Part shown: positions 1-5,846 of the stretch, in pieces
Numbering within the stretch: the stretch's first letter is position 1
Layout of the letters: every line of letters begins with the position of its first letter
NCBI GenBank assembly: GCA_020866945.1
Contig: JAJBVW010000214.1
Location: 1-9,382 of the forward strand
Direction: 5' to 3'
Length of the DNA stretch: 9,382 nt
From: Oscillospiraceae bacterium
GTDB lineage: Bacteria > Bacillota > Clostridia > Oscillospirales > Oscillospiraceae
Position numbers and translations under genes: made by a program
The notes under the pieces: generated by a model
What the model was told of the DNA's origin: nothing
Seen by the model: the letters and a program-made list of their open reading frames with translations, nothing else
Database searches by the model: none

Positions 1-52
1 TGGCCGCTTGTTCGCCCCATCTGGCCAGGCGTTCATTACGAATCATTTCCAT
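1..52 (-). CDS. N-terminal fragment of a divergent gene, possibly a YraN/UPF0102-family protein
   Basis: Read on the minus strand, an ATG at 52..50 opens a frame with no stop to the window edge, giving MEMIRNERLARWGEQAA (17 residues visible). The pattern L-x-R-W-G-E-x-x-A resembles the conserved N-terminal motif of the YraN/UPF0102 family (an endonuclease-like fold of unsettled function), where a G-x-x-G-E-x-x-A motif sits at the very start. A second ATG at 46..44 is an alternative start. I see no clear Shine-Dalgarno sequence and no strong promoter, and the fragment is very short, so this rests only on motif resemblance. It would be transcribed divergently from the ylxM operon. In many Firmicutes yraN lies near trmD and rimM, which makes the guess reasonable but does not prove it. 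Confidence 0.33.
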   Translation of the reverse strand, partial: MEMIRNERLARWGEQAA

Positions 53-119
53 ATCAGGAATCTTGCCCGTCTTTTTCGGGGAATATACAAAAGGGCCTCC
101 GCCTGTTTGGGAAAAATAC

Positions 120-148
120 TTGACAGCCGCGCCCGGCGGGTGTATGAT
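120..148 (+). promoter_or_regulatory. Sigma-A promoter of the ylxM-ffh-rpsP-khpA-rimM-trmD operon
   Basis: A perfect -35 box TTGACA (120-125) and a -10 box TATGAT (143-148) are separated by exactly 17 bases. Transcription would start near 155, leaving a leader of about 40 bases before ylxM. No comparably strong promoter is seen before the later genes of the cluster, so this is probably the main promoter for the whole operon. Confidence 0.85.
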
Positions 149-194
149 ATACGGGCTGTAAAGCGTTTTTACTTGATAGGGAGGCTATCCCGGC

Positions 195-527
195 ATGGAA
201 AACACGCCCCTGGATCGCTCCCTGCTGCTGGATTTCTACGGAGATCTGCTGACGGAAAAGCAGCGGGAATACTGCGACCTGCACTGGAACGAGGACTACT
301 CCCTTTCGGAGATTGCCCAGCTCGGCGGTCTGAGCCGCCAGGGAGTATGGGACATCCTCCGCCGGGCGGAGGCCACCTTACAGGACATCGAGGCAAAAAC
401 CGGCCTCGTCCGCCGCCATCTTGAGCGGCGCGGGCAGATACAGGCGCTCCACAGAGATTTGGCGCCCCTTCTCCCGAACGACGAGCGCAGCCGCACTCTG
501 CTGGCGCGGCTGGACGATTTGGAGTAA
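195..527 (+). CDS. ylxM: YlxM-family helix-turn-helix protein associated with the signal recognition particle
   Basis: This 110-residue protein belongs to the YlxM/p13 family, small HTH proteins encoded directly before ffh in Firmicutes and proposed to act in or regulate the SRP pathway. The N-terminal half reads LLLDFYGDLLTEKQREYCDL followed by the HTH core SLSEIAQLGGLSRQGVWDIL (about residues 35-55), the family hallmark, and the C-terminal half is helical and charged. The length matches the family (about 105-120). The start at 195 is preceded by AGGGAGG (178-184) at good spacing. Its stop lies four bases before the ffh start, so the two are probably translationally coupled. The exact biochemical role of YlxM is not settled in the literature I know. 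Confidence 0.92.
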   Translation: MENTPLDRSLLLDFYGDLLTEKQREYCDLHWNEDYSLSEIAQLGGLSRQGVWDILRRAEATLQDIEAKTGLVRRHLERRGQIQALHRDLAPLLPNDERSRTLLARLDDLE

Positions 528-531
528 CAGC

Positions 532-1872
532 ATGGCTTTTGAGAGTCTTTCGGAAAAACTAAACAACATCTTCAAAAAGCTCCGGGGCAAGGGCCGCCTG
601 ACGCAGGCGGACGTGAAGGCCGCCATGAAGGAGGTCCGCATGGTGCTCCTGGAGGCGGACGTGAGCTATAAGGTGGTCAAGGACTTCGTGAACACCGTCA
701 CCGAGAAGGCCACCGGCACAGAGATTTTGGAGAGCCTGAACCCCGCCCAGATGGTCATAAAAATCGTGAACGAGGAAATGACCTCCCTCATGGGCGGCCA
801 GGCGGAAAAGCTCCTCTATTCCTCCAAGGTGCCCAGCGTGGTGATGGTGGTGGGCCTGCAGGGCGCGGGCAAGACCACAAACACCGCAAAGCTTGCCGCC
901 TGGGTGAAAAAGCATCAAAACAAGAGGCCGCTCCTCGCCGCCTGCGACGTATACCGCCCCGCCGCAATCAAGCAGCTTGAAACTGTGGGCGGGCAGGTAG
1001 GCGTGCCTGTGTTCCAGATGGGCCAGGCAAACCCGGTGGACATTGCCAAGGCCGCTGTGGAGCACGCCCGCCGCCACGGGAACGACGTGGTATTTCTGGA
1101 CACCGCCGGACGCCTCCATGTGGATGAGGCGCTGATGGAGGAGCTGAAAAATATCAAGGCCGCCGTAGACCCGGCGGAGATTTTGCTGACCGTGGACGCC
1201 ATGACCGGCCAGGACGCGGTGAACGCCGCCTCCGCCTTTGACGAGGCCCTGGGCATCACCGGCGTCATGCTCACAAAGCTGGACGGCGACGCGAGAGGCG
1301 GCGCGGCCCTGTCTGTCCGGGCTGTCACGGGCAAGCCCGTGAAATTCGTCGGCACCGGGGAGAAGCTGGACGCCATCGAGGTGTTCCACCCCGACCGTAT
1401 GGCCAGCCGTATTCTCGGCATGGGCGACGTGCTGACCCTGATTGAAAAGGCAGAGCAGGCGGTAGACCAGAAGAAGGCCGCCGAGATGGCGGACAAGCTG
1501 ATGAAAAACCGCTTCACCCTCCAGGACTACCTGGAGCAGCTCCGCTCTATGAAGGACATGGGTTCCATAGAAGACCTGGCCGCCATGGTGCCCGGTCTGG
1601 ATGCACGGCAGCTCAAGGGCGCCAAAATAGACCCCAAGGCCATGGCCCGGACGGAGGCCATCATCCTGTCCATGACCCAGAAGGAGCGGGACAACCCCTC
1701 CATCCTGAACGCCAGCCGCAAAAAGCGCATCGCCGCCGGATCCGGCACCAGCGTGGTGGAGATAAACCGGCTTTTGAAGGGCTTCGACGCGATGAACGCT
1801 ATGGTCAAGCAGATGTCCGGGTCGAAAAAGGGCCGCCGCATGGGCAAAAAGGCCGGACTTCTCGGCTTTTAA
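532..1872 (+). CDS. ffh: Signal recognition particle protein Ffh (SRP54 GTPase)
   Basis: Ffh binds the 4.5S/6S SRP RNA and N-terminal signal sequences of nascent membrane and secreted proteins, and delivers ribosomes to FtsY at the membrane using GTP. The 446-residue product has the full NGM layout. The helical N domain is at about 1-95. The G domain carries P-loop GLQGAGKTT at 108-116, DTAGR at 190-194 and TKLDGDARGG from 248. The methionine-rich M domain runs from about 296, with the SRP-RNA binding segment SRKKRIAAGSGTS at about 395-407. The frame is open further upstream (to 421), but the ATG at 532 gives the usual start MAFESLSEKL and the usual length of about 445. It lies four bases after ylxM and 75 bases before rpsP. 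All motifs are intact. Confidence 0.98.
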   Translation: MAFESLSEKLNNIFKKLRGKGRLTQADVKAAMKEVRMVLLEADVSYKVVKDFVNTVTEKATGTEILESLNPAQMVIKIVNEEMTSLMGGQAEKLLYSSKVPSVVMVVGLQGAGKTTNTAKLAAWVKKHQNKRPLLAACDVYRPAAIKQLETVGGQVGVPVFQMGQANPVDIAKAAVEHARRHGNDVVFLDTAGRLHVDEALMEELKNIKAAVDPAEILLTVDAMTGQDAVNAASAFDEALGITGVMLTKLDGDARGGAALSVRAVTGKPVKFVGTGEKLDAIEVFHPDRMASRILGMGDVLTLIEKAEQAVDQKKAAEMADKLMKNRFTLQDYLEQLRSMKDMGSIEDLAAMVPGLDARQLKGAKIDPKAMARTEAIILSMTQKERDNPSILNASRKKRIAAGSGTSVVEINRLLKGFDAMNAMVKQMSGSKKGRRMGKKAGLLGF

Positions 1873-1947
1873 GCAATTCGCTTCAATATCCGAACAGGAT
1901 TTTTGAATAACTGTAAAACAAACAATATTTTTTTGGAGGACAAGACA

Positions 1948-2205
1948 ATGGTAAAGATCAGACTGAAACGGCAGGGTGCAAAGAAGGCCCCCTTCTACCG
2001 CATCGTGGTGGCAGACAGCCGCTCTCCCCGCGACGGCCGGAACATCGAGGAGCTTGGCACCTATGACCCCATGGCTACCCCTGCCGCCGTCCAAATCAAC
2101 CTGGAGCGGGCGAAATACTGGATTTCCTGCGGCGCACAGCCCACCGACACCGTCCGTGGACTTCTGAAGATGGCGGAGGCGCAGCAGGCCCAGCAGGCGG
2201 AATAA
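1948..2205 (+). CDS. rpsP: 30S ribosomal protein S16
   Basis: S16 is a primary-binding protein of the small ribosomal subunit that helps fold the 5' domain of 16S rRNA. The 85-residue product begins MVKIRLKRQGAKKAPFYRIV and continues with the family signature VADSRSPRDGRNIEELGTYDP, then the helix ending in an Ala/Gln-rich tail. The length matches bacterial S16 (about 80-90). The start at 1948 is fixed by a strong GGAGGA site at 1935-1940. An in-frame extension upstream to 1903 has no ribosome binding site and would add residues foreign to S16. It is followed after 16 bases by khpA, so the genes are clearly co-transcribed. Confidence 0.98.
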   Translation: MVKIRLKRQGAKKAPFYRIVVADSRSPRDGRNIEELGTYDPMATPAAVQINLERAKYWISCGAQPTDTVRGLLKMAEAQQAQQAE

Positions 2206-2221
2206 GGCCGGGAGCCATCCA

Positions 2222-2452
2222 ATGAAGGAACTTCTGACCTACATCATACAAAGCCTGGTGGATCACCCGGATCAGGTCACGGTGGACGAGCGCGTGTCTG
2301 GCGGAACCACCGTGTTTGAGGTGCGGGTAGCCGATGGGGATATGGGCAAGGTCATAGGCCGCAAGGGGCGCATCGTGCGCCAAATCAGGGTTCTGATGAA
2401 GGCCGTAGCCCAGCGCCAGGGCCAGCGCGTCTCCGTAGAAATACTGGATTGA
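2222..2452 (+). CDS. khpA: KhpA-type KH-domain RNA-binding protein
   Basis: KhpA (formerly YlqC) is a small KH-domain RNA-binding protein that in several Gram-positive bacteria pairs with KhpB/Jag and influences small-RNA function, cell division or cell length. The 76-residue product is essentially a single KH domain. The RNA-contacting GxxG loop is GRKG at 46-49 inside GKVIGRKGRIVRQIR, preceded by the beta-strand VFEVRVADGDMG. The size matches the family (about 75-80). It starts at ATG 2222 with GGAG at 2211-2214. It lies between rpsP and rimM, the standard position for this gene in Firmicutes. Its TGA stop overlaps the TTG start of rimM. Confidence 0.95.
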   Translation: MKELLTYIIQSLVDHPDQVTVDERVSGGTTVFEVRVADGDMGKVIGRKGRIVRQIRVLMKAVAQRQGQRVSVEILD

Positions 2453-2934
2453 AAAAGCCCTATCTGGAGGCCGGCCAAATTGTCAGCACCCACGGCGTTC
2501 AGGGCCAGGTAAAAATACAGCCCTGGGCGGATGAACCGGCGTTTTTGACCCTCTTTTCCCATTTTTATATCGACGGAGCGGCAGTCGCTGTCCGCTCCTG
2601 CCGGGTGCAGAAAACCATGTGCGTCGCCGCCCTGGAGGGCTATGAGGACGTAAACGCCGCCATGACCCTGAAGGGCAAGACCATTTTCATCGACCGGGCG
2701 GAGGCCCATCTGCCGGAGGGCGCGGTGTTCATCCAGGACATCCTTGGCGCGCAGGTGATGGACGAGACAGGCAATGTCCTGGGGGTATTGGAGGACGTGC
2801 TGAGCGAGCCTGCCGCAAGCGTTCTGGTAGTTCGCGGCCAGCGGGAAATCCTCATCCCCGACGTCCCCGCCTTCGTGCTGAAAAAAGACCCCGACAAGGA
2901 AACCGTTACCGTGCGGCTGATTGACGGAATGTAA
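2449..2934 (+). CDS. rimM: Ribosome maturation factor RimM
   Basis: RimM binds S19 and helps assemble the 3' domain of 16S rRNA during 30S maturation. The 161-residue product starts (M)KKPYLEAGQIVSTHGVQGQ, matching the N-terminal barrel signature (IV-x-THG-x-x-G), and ends with a PRC-barrel domain from about residue 90 (DILGAQVMDETGNVLGVL... EILIPDVPAFV). The length is typical (about 160-180). The start is TTG, not ATG, and overlaps the khpA stop as TTGA. No ATG lies close enough downstream to keep the conserved N-terminus, so the TTG is the only reasonable start. This implies translation by re-initiation after khpA. It is followed by a GC-rich hairpin and then trmD. Confidence 0.95.
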   Translation: MKKPYLEAGQIVSTHGVQGQVKIQPWADEPAFLTLFSHFYIDGAAVAVRSCRVQKTMCVAALEGYEDVNAAMTLKGKTIFIDRAEAHLPEGAVFIQDILGAQVMDETGNVLGVLEDVLSEPAASVLVVRGQREILIPDVPAFVLKKDPDKETVTVRLIDGM

Positions 2935-2943
2935 TAAACAAAC

Positions 2944-2971
2944 GGCGGGAGTCCATGCTCCCGCCTGTCTT
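2944..2971 (+). terminator. GC-rich intercistronic hairpin between rimM and trmD (possible attenuator)
   Basis: A perfect 8-base-pair stem GGCGGGAG/CTCCCGCC (2944-2951 with 2958-2965) closes a six-base loop and is followed by TGTCTTAT. The stem is strong but the U-tract is poor, so partial termination or mRNA processing/stabilisation seems likelier than complete termination. It begins 9 bases after the rimM stop and ends 23 bases before the trmD start. Nothing in the sequence shows a regulator. Confidence 0.4.
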
Positions 2972-2988
2972 ATATGGTGAGATAAATC

Positions 2989-4257
2989 ATGTCTATGCGA
3001 ATCGACATATTGACCCTGTTCCCGCAGGCGGTAGACGCCATGATGTCCTCCTCCATCCTGGGGCGGGCGGAAAAAAAGGGCCTGATAGAGATAAACTGCG
3101 TCCAGATACGGGACTTCACCACCAACAAGCAGCAGCAGGTGGACGACTACCCTTACGGGGGCGGGTGGGGCTGCGTCATGATGGCCCGGCCGCTGAAGGA
3201 CTGTCTTGGCCACGTCACCGCCCAGGCGGGCGATAGGAAGCGCCGGGTCATCTATATGTCCCCCCAGGGAACCCGCTTCGACCAGGGCCAGGCCCGCCGT
3301 CTGGCGGCGGATTACGACCATCTGGTGCTGGTGTGCGGGCACTATGAGGGCGTGGATGAGCGGTTCATCCAGCTCTGCTGCGACGAGGAAATGAGCATCG
3401 GGGACTTCGTCCTGACCGGCGGGGAGATCCCCGCCATGGCCATTTCGGACAGCGTGTGCCGTCTGCTCCCCGGCGTGCTGTCAGACCCGGCCTGCTATAT
3501 GGGCGAGAGCCACTGGGACGGTCTTTTGGAATACCCCCAATACACCCGCCCGGAGGTGTGGGAGGGCATGGCCGTGCCGGAGATTCTGCGCACCGGCAAT
3601 CACCGGGACGTGGACACCTGGCGGCGGGAGCAGCAGCTCATTCGCACCCAGGAGCGCAGGCCGGATATGTTCGCCGCCTTCCAGCCCCAGACCAAAGAGG
3701 AGCGGGAGACCGTTCTACGCCTGACCGGCAGAGAACGGCTTCAATACGACTGCCGCCGGGCCACAGAGGCAGATATGGACGCGCTCATGTCCATCGCCCG
3801 CCAGGGCGGGGATTTTCTGCGGGAGCAGGGCGTGCCCCAATGGCAGGACAACTTTCCAAACCCCGCCGTCTTCCGCCGGGACATCGAAGCCGGGGGCTGC
3901 TGGCTGTTCACCCACCAGGACGTGCCTGCCGGGTGCATCAGCCTGTATCTGACCCCGGAGCCGGACTACGCGCCCTTAGAGGACGCTTTTCTGGCCCACG
4001 AGCCATACGGCACCCTCCACCGGGTCGCCGTAGCGGCCCCCTACCGGGGCCGGGGCCTTTCCAACGAGATGATGCAGCTTGGGGAGGATCTGGCCCTCGG
4101 CTCCGGGTGCGCCTCCGTCCGCAGCGACACCCACCCCGAAAACAAGCCCATGCGCGCTCTCCTGGAATCCAGAGGCTATGCGCTGCGCGGCACCATACGC
4201 CTGACCGACGCCGCCGAACGCGACCCCGTGCGGGTGGTATATGAAAAATTATTTTGA
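2989..4257 (+). CDS. trmD: tRNA (guanine-37-N1)-methyltransferase TrmD fused to a GNAT acetyltransferase domain
   Basis: TrmD methylates N1 of G37 next to the anticodon with S-adenosylmethionine, preventing +1 frameshifting. Residues 1 to about 245 are a full TrmD with trefoil-knot motifs: YGGGWG near 59, CGHYEGVDERF from 116, SIGDFVLTGGE at 136-146, and GLLEYPQYTRPEVWEGM. The family's catalytic Arg is R158. Its catalytic Asp (D169 in Haemophilus) aligns with E173. Normal TrmD ends at about 240-255, but here the frame continues into a complete GNAT N-acetyltransferase domain (about 251-422) with acetyl-CoA motif A, HRVAVAAPYRGRGLS (pyrophosphate loop R353-G-R-G-L), and the C-terminal pattern DTHPENKPMRALLESRGY. 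The start at 2989 has GGTGAG at 2976-2981; M3 is an alternative. The substrate of the GNAT half is unknown. The TrmD call is firm and the fusion is directly visible as one uninterrupted frame. Confidence 0.95.
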   Translation: MSMRIDILTLFPQAVDAMMSSSILGRAEKKGLIEINCVQIRDFTTNKQQQVDDYPYGGGWGCVMMARPLKDCLGHVTAQAGDRKRRVIYMSPQGTRFDQGQARRLAADYDHLVLVCGHYEGVDERFIQLCCDEEMSIGDFVLTGGEIPAMAISDSVCRLLPGVLSDPACYMGESHWDGLLEYPQYTRPEVWEGMAVPEILRTGNHRDVDTWRREQQLIRTQERRPDMFAAFQPQTKEERETVLRLTGRERLQYDCRRATEADMDALMSIARQGGDFLREQGVPQWQDNFPNPAVFRRDIEAGGCWLFTHQDVPAGCISLYLTPEPDYAPLEDAFLAHEPYGTLHRVAVAAPYRGRGLSNEMMQLGEDLALGSGCASVRSDTHPENKPMRALLESRGYALRGTIRLTDAAERDPVRVVYEKLF

Positions 4258-4267
4258 AAAAGCTATG

Positions 4268-4310
4268 AAAAATGCCTGACTTGTCAAAAAACAAATCAGG
4301 CATTTTTTCT
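4268..4310. terminator. Bidirectional Rho-independent terminator after trmD
   Basis: The stem AAAAATGCCTGA/TCAGGCATTTTT (4268-4279 with 4296-4307) is flanked by an A-run on the left and a T-run on the right, so it can terminate on both strands. It sits between the plus-strand trmD fusion and the minus-strand gene at 4410-5018, the expected place for a shared terminator. A second imperfect hairpin lies at 4361-4382 (GAAGGC/GCCTTC core) without a U-tract. The rest of 4311-4409 shows nothing recognisable. Confidence 0.85.
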
Positions 4311-4409
4311 GACATGGGACGGCAATATTATACTGCTACGAAAAGATACACGCCGTTTATCAGAAGGCTATAAGGCCTTCAGAATTTACTCATTTTCATA
4401 TCCTTCATT

Positions 4410-5018
4410 TCATTCTGAGTAATCGGTTCGATCTTGAATGTGCAGACTATCAATCAAATTGAGAACATTGTTGATAGACTGCCGTCTAGCTTTCTTAGCT
4501 GCCTTTGTCCGCTCTTTACGATAGCGTTTCGTACCCTTTTGGGGCGGAGGGCTGTTTTTCTTTTTATGGGGAATATGAACAGGATGAATATTGCGATAGT
4601 AATCGTGGTCTCGAATGTACTCAAGATAATCCATGATTGTCTCCTGCCTGACCCATTGAAGGTGGTATCCGGGAACAGGCCCCGCTGTGTCCTTGTTAAT
4701 GGTATTCTTGTGATACAGAACCATCTTGTTTCCATCAGGCAAAATTTTCCACTGGCTGATAGGTGTCGAAATGCCAATAAATCTATCGTCAAAGAAAATA
4801 GAAACAGAGTGGTTTTGGCAGTAAGCCTCCAATTTATCCCTTTCCTTTCGGTAGGGCTTGGCAATAGGACTGCAACTACGACATAGACGGTAGCCCGCCT
4901 TATAAGCCACCTCTAGCCTTTCAAAGGCGCCAATACCCTCAGTAGCGACACTTTGAATACAGGCACAGTCTGCGTTGTGGACAACCCTTCGTCTGCTCTT
5001 TTTGCTGTAGTAGAACAT
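4410..5018 (-). CDS. Hypothetical protein with Ada-like metal-binding N-terminus and basic C-terminal tail
   Basis: I do not recognise this 202-residue protein as a named gene. The N-terminus carries H14-x3-C18 and C46-x2-C49 in the context RVVHNADCAC... AYKAGYRLCRSC, with the same spacing as the Zn-binding domain of Ada and the Ada-like modules found in various DNA-related proteins (C/H-x3-C, about 27 residues, GYRxCxxC). Histidine occupies the position of Ada's methyl-accepting Cys38, so a structural zinc site is likelier than phosphotriester repair. The middle part is a globular region of unknown fold; residues 152-179 are strongly basic (KKK..., RYRKERTKAAKKARR), suggesting nucleic-acid contact. 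The start at 5018 has AAGAGGTG about 10 bases upstream. It is visibly AT-richer than its neighbours and reads against the main operon, beside tRNA genes, suggesting acquisition by transfer. Confidence 0.8.
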   Translation of the reverse strand: MFYYSKKSRRRVVHNADCACIQSVATEGIGAFERLEVAYKAGYRLCRSCSPIAKPYRKERDKLEAYCQNHSVSIFFDDRFIGISTPISQWKILPDGNKMVLYHKNTINKDTAGPVPGYHLQWVRQETIMDYLEYIRDHDYYRNIHPVHIPHKKKNSPPPQKGTKRYRKERTKAAKKARRQSINNVLNLIDSLHIQDRTDYSE

Positions 5019-5025
5019 GGAATTA

Positions 5026-5070
5026 ACACCTCTTTCTTTTGGGATGATACCATTTTAGCAAGAGAGGTGT
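5026..5070 (-). promoter_or_regulatory. Inverted repeat covering the ribosome binding site of the 4410-5018 gene
   Basis: ACACCTCT (5026-5033) and AGAGGTGT (5063-5070) form an exact 8-base inverted repeat with a 29-base loop. On the minus strand the inner arm is the Shine-Dalgarno sequence of the gene starting at 5018. A -10-like TAAAAT lies in the loop, so the repeat could be an mRNA hairpin hiding the ribosome binding site (if transcription starts upstream) or an operator flanking a promoter. The sequence cannot decide between these. Confidence 0.35.
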
Positions 5071-5091
5071 CCCATAAAACGGACTTTAAGC

Positions 5092-5138
5092 AAAAAACAA
5101 TAAGCACCGCAATCTTGGAATCAAAATTACGGTGCTTA
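5092..5138 (-). terminator. Rho-independent terminator of the tRNA-Thr/tRNA-Tyr operon
   Basis: Read on the minus strand, the stem TAAGCACCG/CGGTGCTTA (plus coordinates 5130-5138 with 5101-5109) has nine perfect pairs, extended inside by AAT/ATT, and is followed by TTGTTTTTTG. It begins two bases after the CCA end of tRNA-Tyr, exactly where a terminator for the tRNA transcript is expected. Confidence 0.88.
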
Positions 5139-5140
5139 CA

Positions 5141-5225
5141 TGGTGGGGGAAGGTGGATTCGAACCACCGAAGGCATTGCCAGCAGATTTACAGTCTGTCC
5201 CCTTTGGCCACTCGGGAATTCCCCC
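5141..5225 (-). tRNA. tRNA-Tyr (anticodon GUA)
   Basis: The minus strand folds into an 85-base class II tRNA. The acceptor stem GGGGGAA/TTCCCCC is followed by discriminator A and an encoded CCA. The D-loop contains GAGTGGCCAAAGGGG, the anticodon loop CTGTAAA has GTA, a long variable arm (GCTGGCAATGCC) is present, and the T-arm is GGTGGTTCGAATCCACC. The long variable arm together with GTA is diagnostic of bacterial tRNA-Tyr. It is the second gene of a two-tRNA transcript, 32 bases after tRNA-Thr. Confidence 0.97.
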
Positions 5226-5257
5226 ATATTCGATTTGCCTGCGTGACTGCTGAACTT

Positions 5258-5333
5258 TGGAGCTGGTAGACGGACTCGAACCCCCGACCTGCTGATTACA
5301 AATCAGCTGCTCTACCAACTGAGCTATACCAGC
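5258..5333 (-). tRNA. tRNA-Thr (anticodon UGU)
   Basis: The minus strand gives a 76-base class I tRNA. The acceptor stem GCTGGTA/TACCAGC is followed by discriminator T and an encoded CCA. The D-arm is TAGCTCAGTTGGTAGAGCA, the anticodon stem-loop CTGATTTGTAATCAG carries TGT, and the T-arm is GTCGGGGGTTCGAGTCCGTC. It is the first gene after the tRNA promoter. Confidence 0.97.
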
Positions 5334-5352
5334 TAATCTTGCCAGCCGTGAT

Positions 5353-5381
5353 ATAATATCAAATCCGCGGCGGTTTGTCAA
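5353..5381 (-). promoter_or_regulatory. Sigma-A promoter of the tRNA-Thr/tRNA-Tyr operon
   Basis: On the minus strand a perfect TTGACA (plus 5381..5376) and TATTAT (5358..5353) are separated by exactly 17 bases. Transcription would start near 5346, about 12 bases before the mature 5' end of tRNA-Thr. It is back to back with the promoter at 5403-5431. Confidence 0.87.
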
Positions 5382-5402
5382 TACCAAAATTTAATTTTTT
5401 CG

Positions 5403-5431
5403 TTGTCCGGGCAAAAAAATCATATTATACT
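5403..5431 (+). promoter_or_regulatory. Promoter of the S24-like gene at 5472
   Basis: TTGTCC (5403-5408) and TATACT (5426-5431) are separated by 17 bases and lie about 40 bases before the start codon. The -10 region contains TCATATTATAC (5420-5430), which recurs exactly at 5847-5857 before the next gene. Confidence 0.65.
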
Positions 5432-5471
5432 ATATCCAACAGCTGTTTTGCGCAAAAAGGAGGCGTTTTTC

Positions 5472-5789
5472 ATGCAGCAGCTTACCCTGCCGGAGAACAG
5501 TCCGGCCCAGGCCGCTTTTATCATGGACGGGGACTACATGGCCCCGTATATCCCCCAGGGGACGGTGGTGCTGGTGGAATGGGCCTTGCCGGAGGCAGGA
5601 CAGTGCGGGCTGTTTCGCACCGGTGGTCGGACTTTGGCCCGCCAATACTGCGAGGACAGCTTTGGAAACATCTATCTTCTGGTGCTCAACCGCGCTCGGC
5701 GGGAGCTGGACATAACCATCCCCGCCGGGGAAACCGTGGAATGCCTGGGACGGCTGATAATGCCAAAAGTTCCCCTGCCGCTGGATTAG
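5472..5789 (+). CDS. Small LexA/S24-like beta-fold protein lacking the catalytic Ser-Lys dyad
   Basis: The 105-residue product resembles the C-terminal half of LexA/phage-repressor S24 peptidases. IMDGDYMAPYIPQGTVVLVE (17-36) corresponds to the family's GDSMxPxIxxGDxVxV block, RTLARQY (53-59) to the strand normally holding the catalytic lysine, and YLLVLNRARRELDI and VECLGRLI to the closing strands. The nucleophilic serine is replaced by Y22, and the lysine position is A56 (or R57), so self-cleavage is not expected. There is no N-terminal HTH, so this is not a complete repressor. The start is set by a strong AAAAAGGAGG site (5455-5464) just upstream. The gene lies 86 bases before a glutamate-dehydrogenase-like gene in the same direction. 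The fold is inferred from pattern, and the function is unknown. Confidence 0.75.
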   Translation: MQQLTLPENSPAQAAFIMDGDYMAPYIPQGTVVLVEWALPEAGQCGLFRTGGRTLARQYCEDSFGNIYLLVLNRARRELDITIPAGETVECLGRLIMPKVPLPLD

Positions 5790-5846
5790 CCTCCTCCGCG
5801 TTTCGGCCATATTTGCGGGCCGGGGCGCATAGGATACTCTTTGTGT

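Noticed and set aside
1903..1931. A sigma-A-like promoter TTGAAT-17-TATTTT before rpsP
   Set aside because: Transcription would start near 1938, inside the Shine-Dalgarno sequence at 1935-1940, so the mRNA could not be translated normally; it is probably a chance match in AT-rich spacer.
559..2094. A 511-codon open frame on the minus strand opposite ffh
   Set aside because: It is rich in His, Leu and Gly as expected for the reverse of a GC-rich gene, matches no family, and ffh on the plus strand is certain.
2272..3342. A 356-codon minus-strand frame opposite khpA, rimM and trmD
   Set aside because: It spans three certain genes on the other strand and shows only low-complexity shadow translation.
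5141..5333. tRNA genes as an attachment site of an integrated element
   Set aside because: I found no second copy of the tRNA 3' end and no integrase in the window, so an att site cannot be supported.
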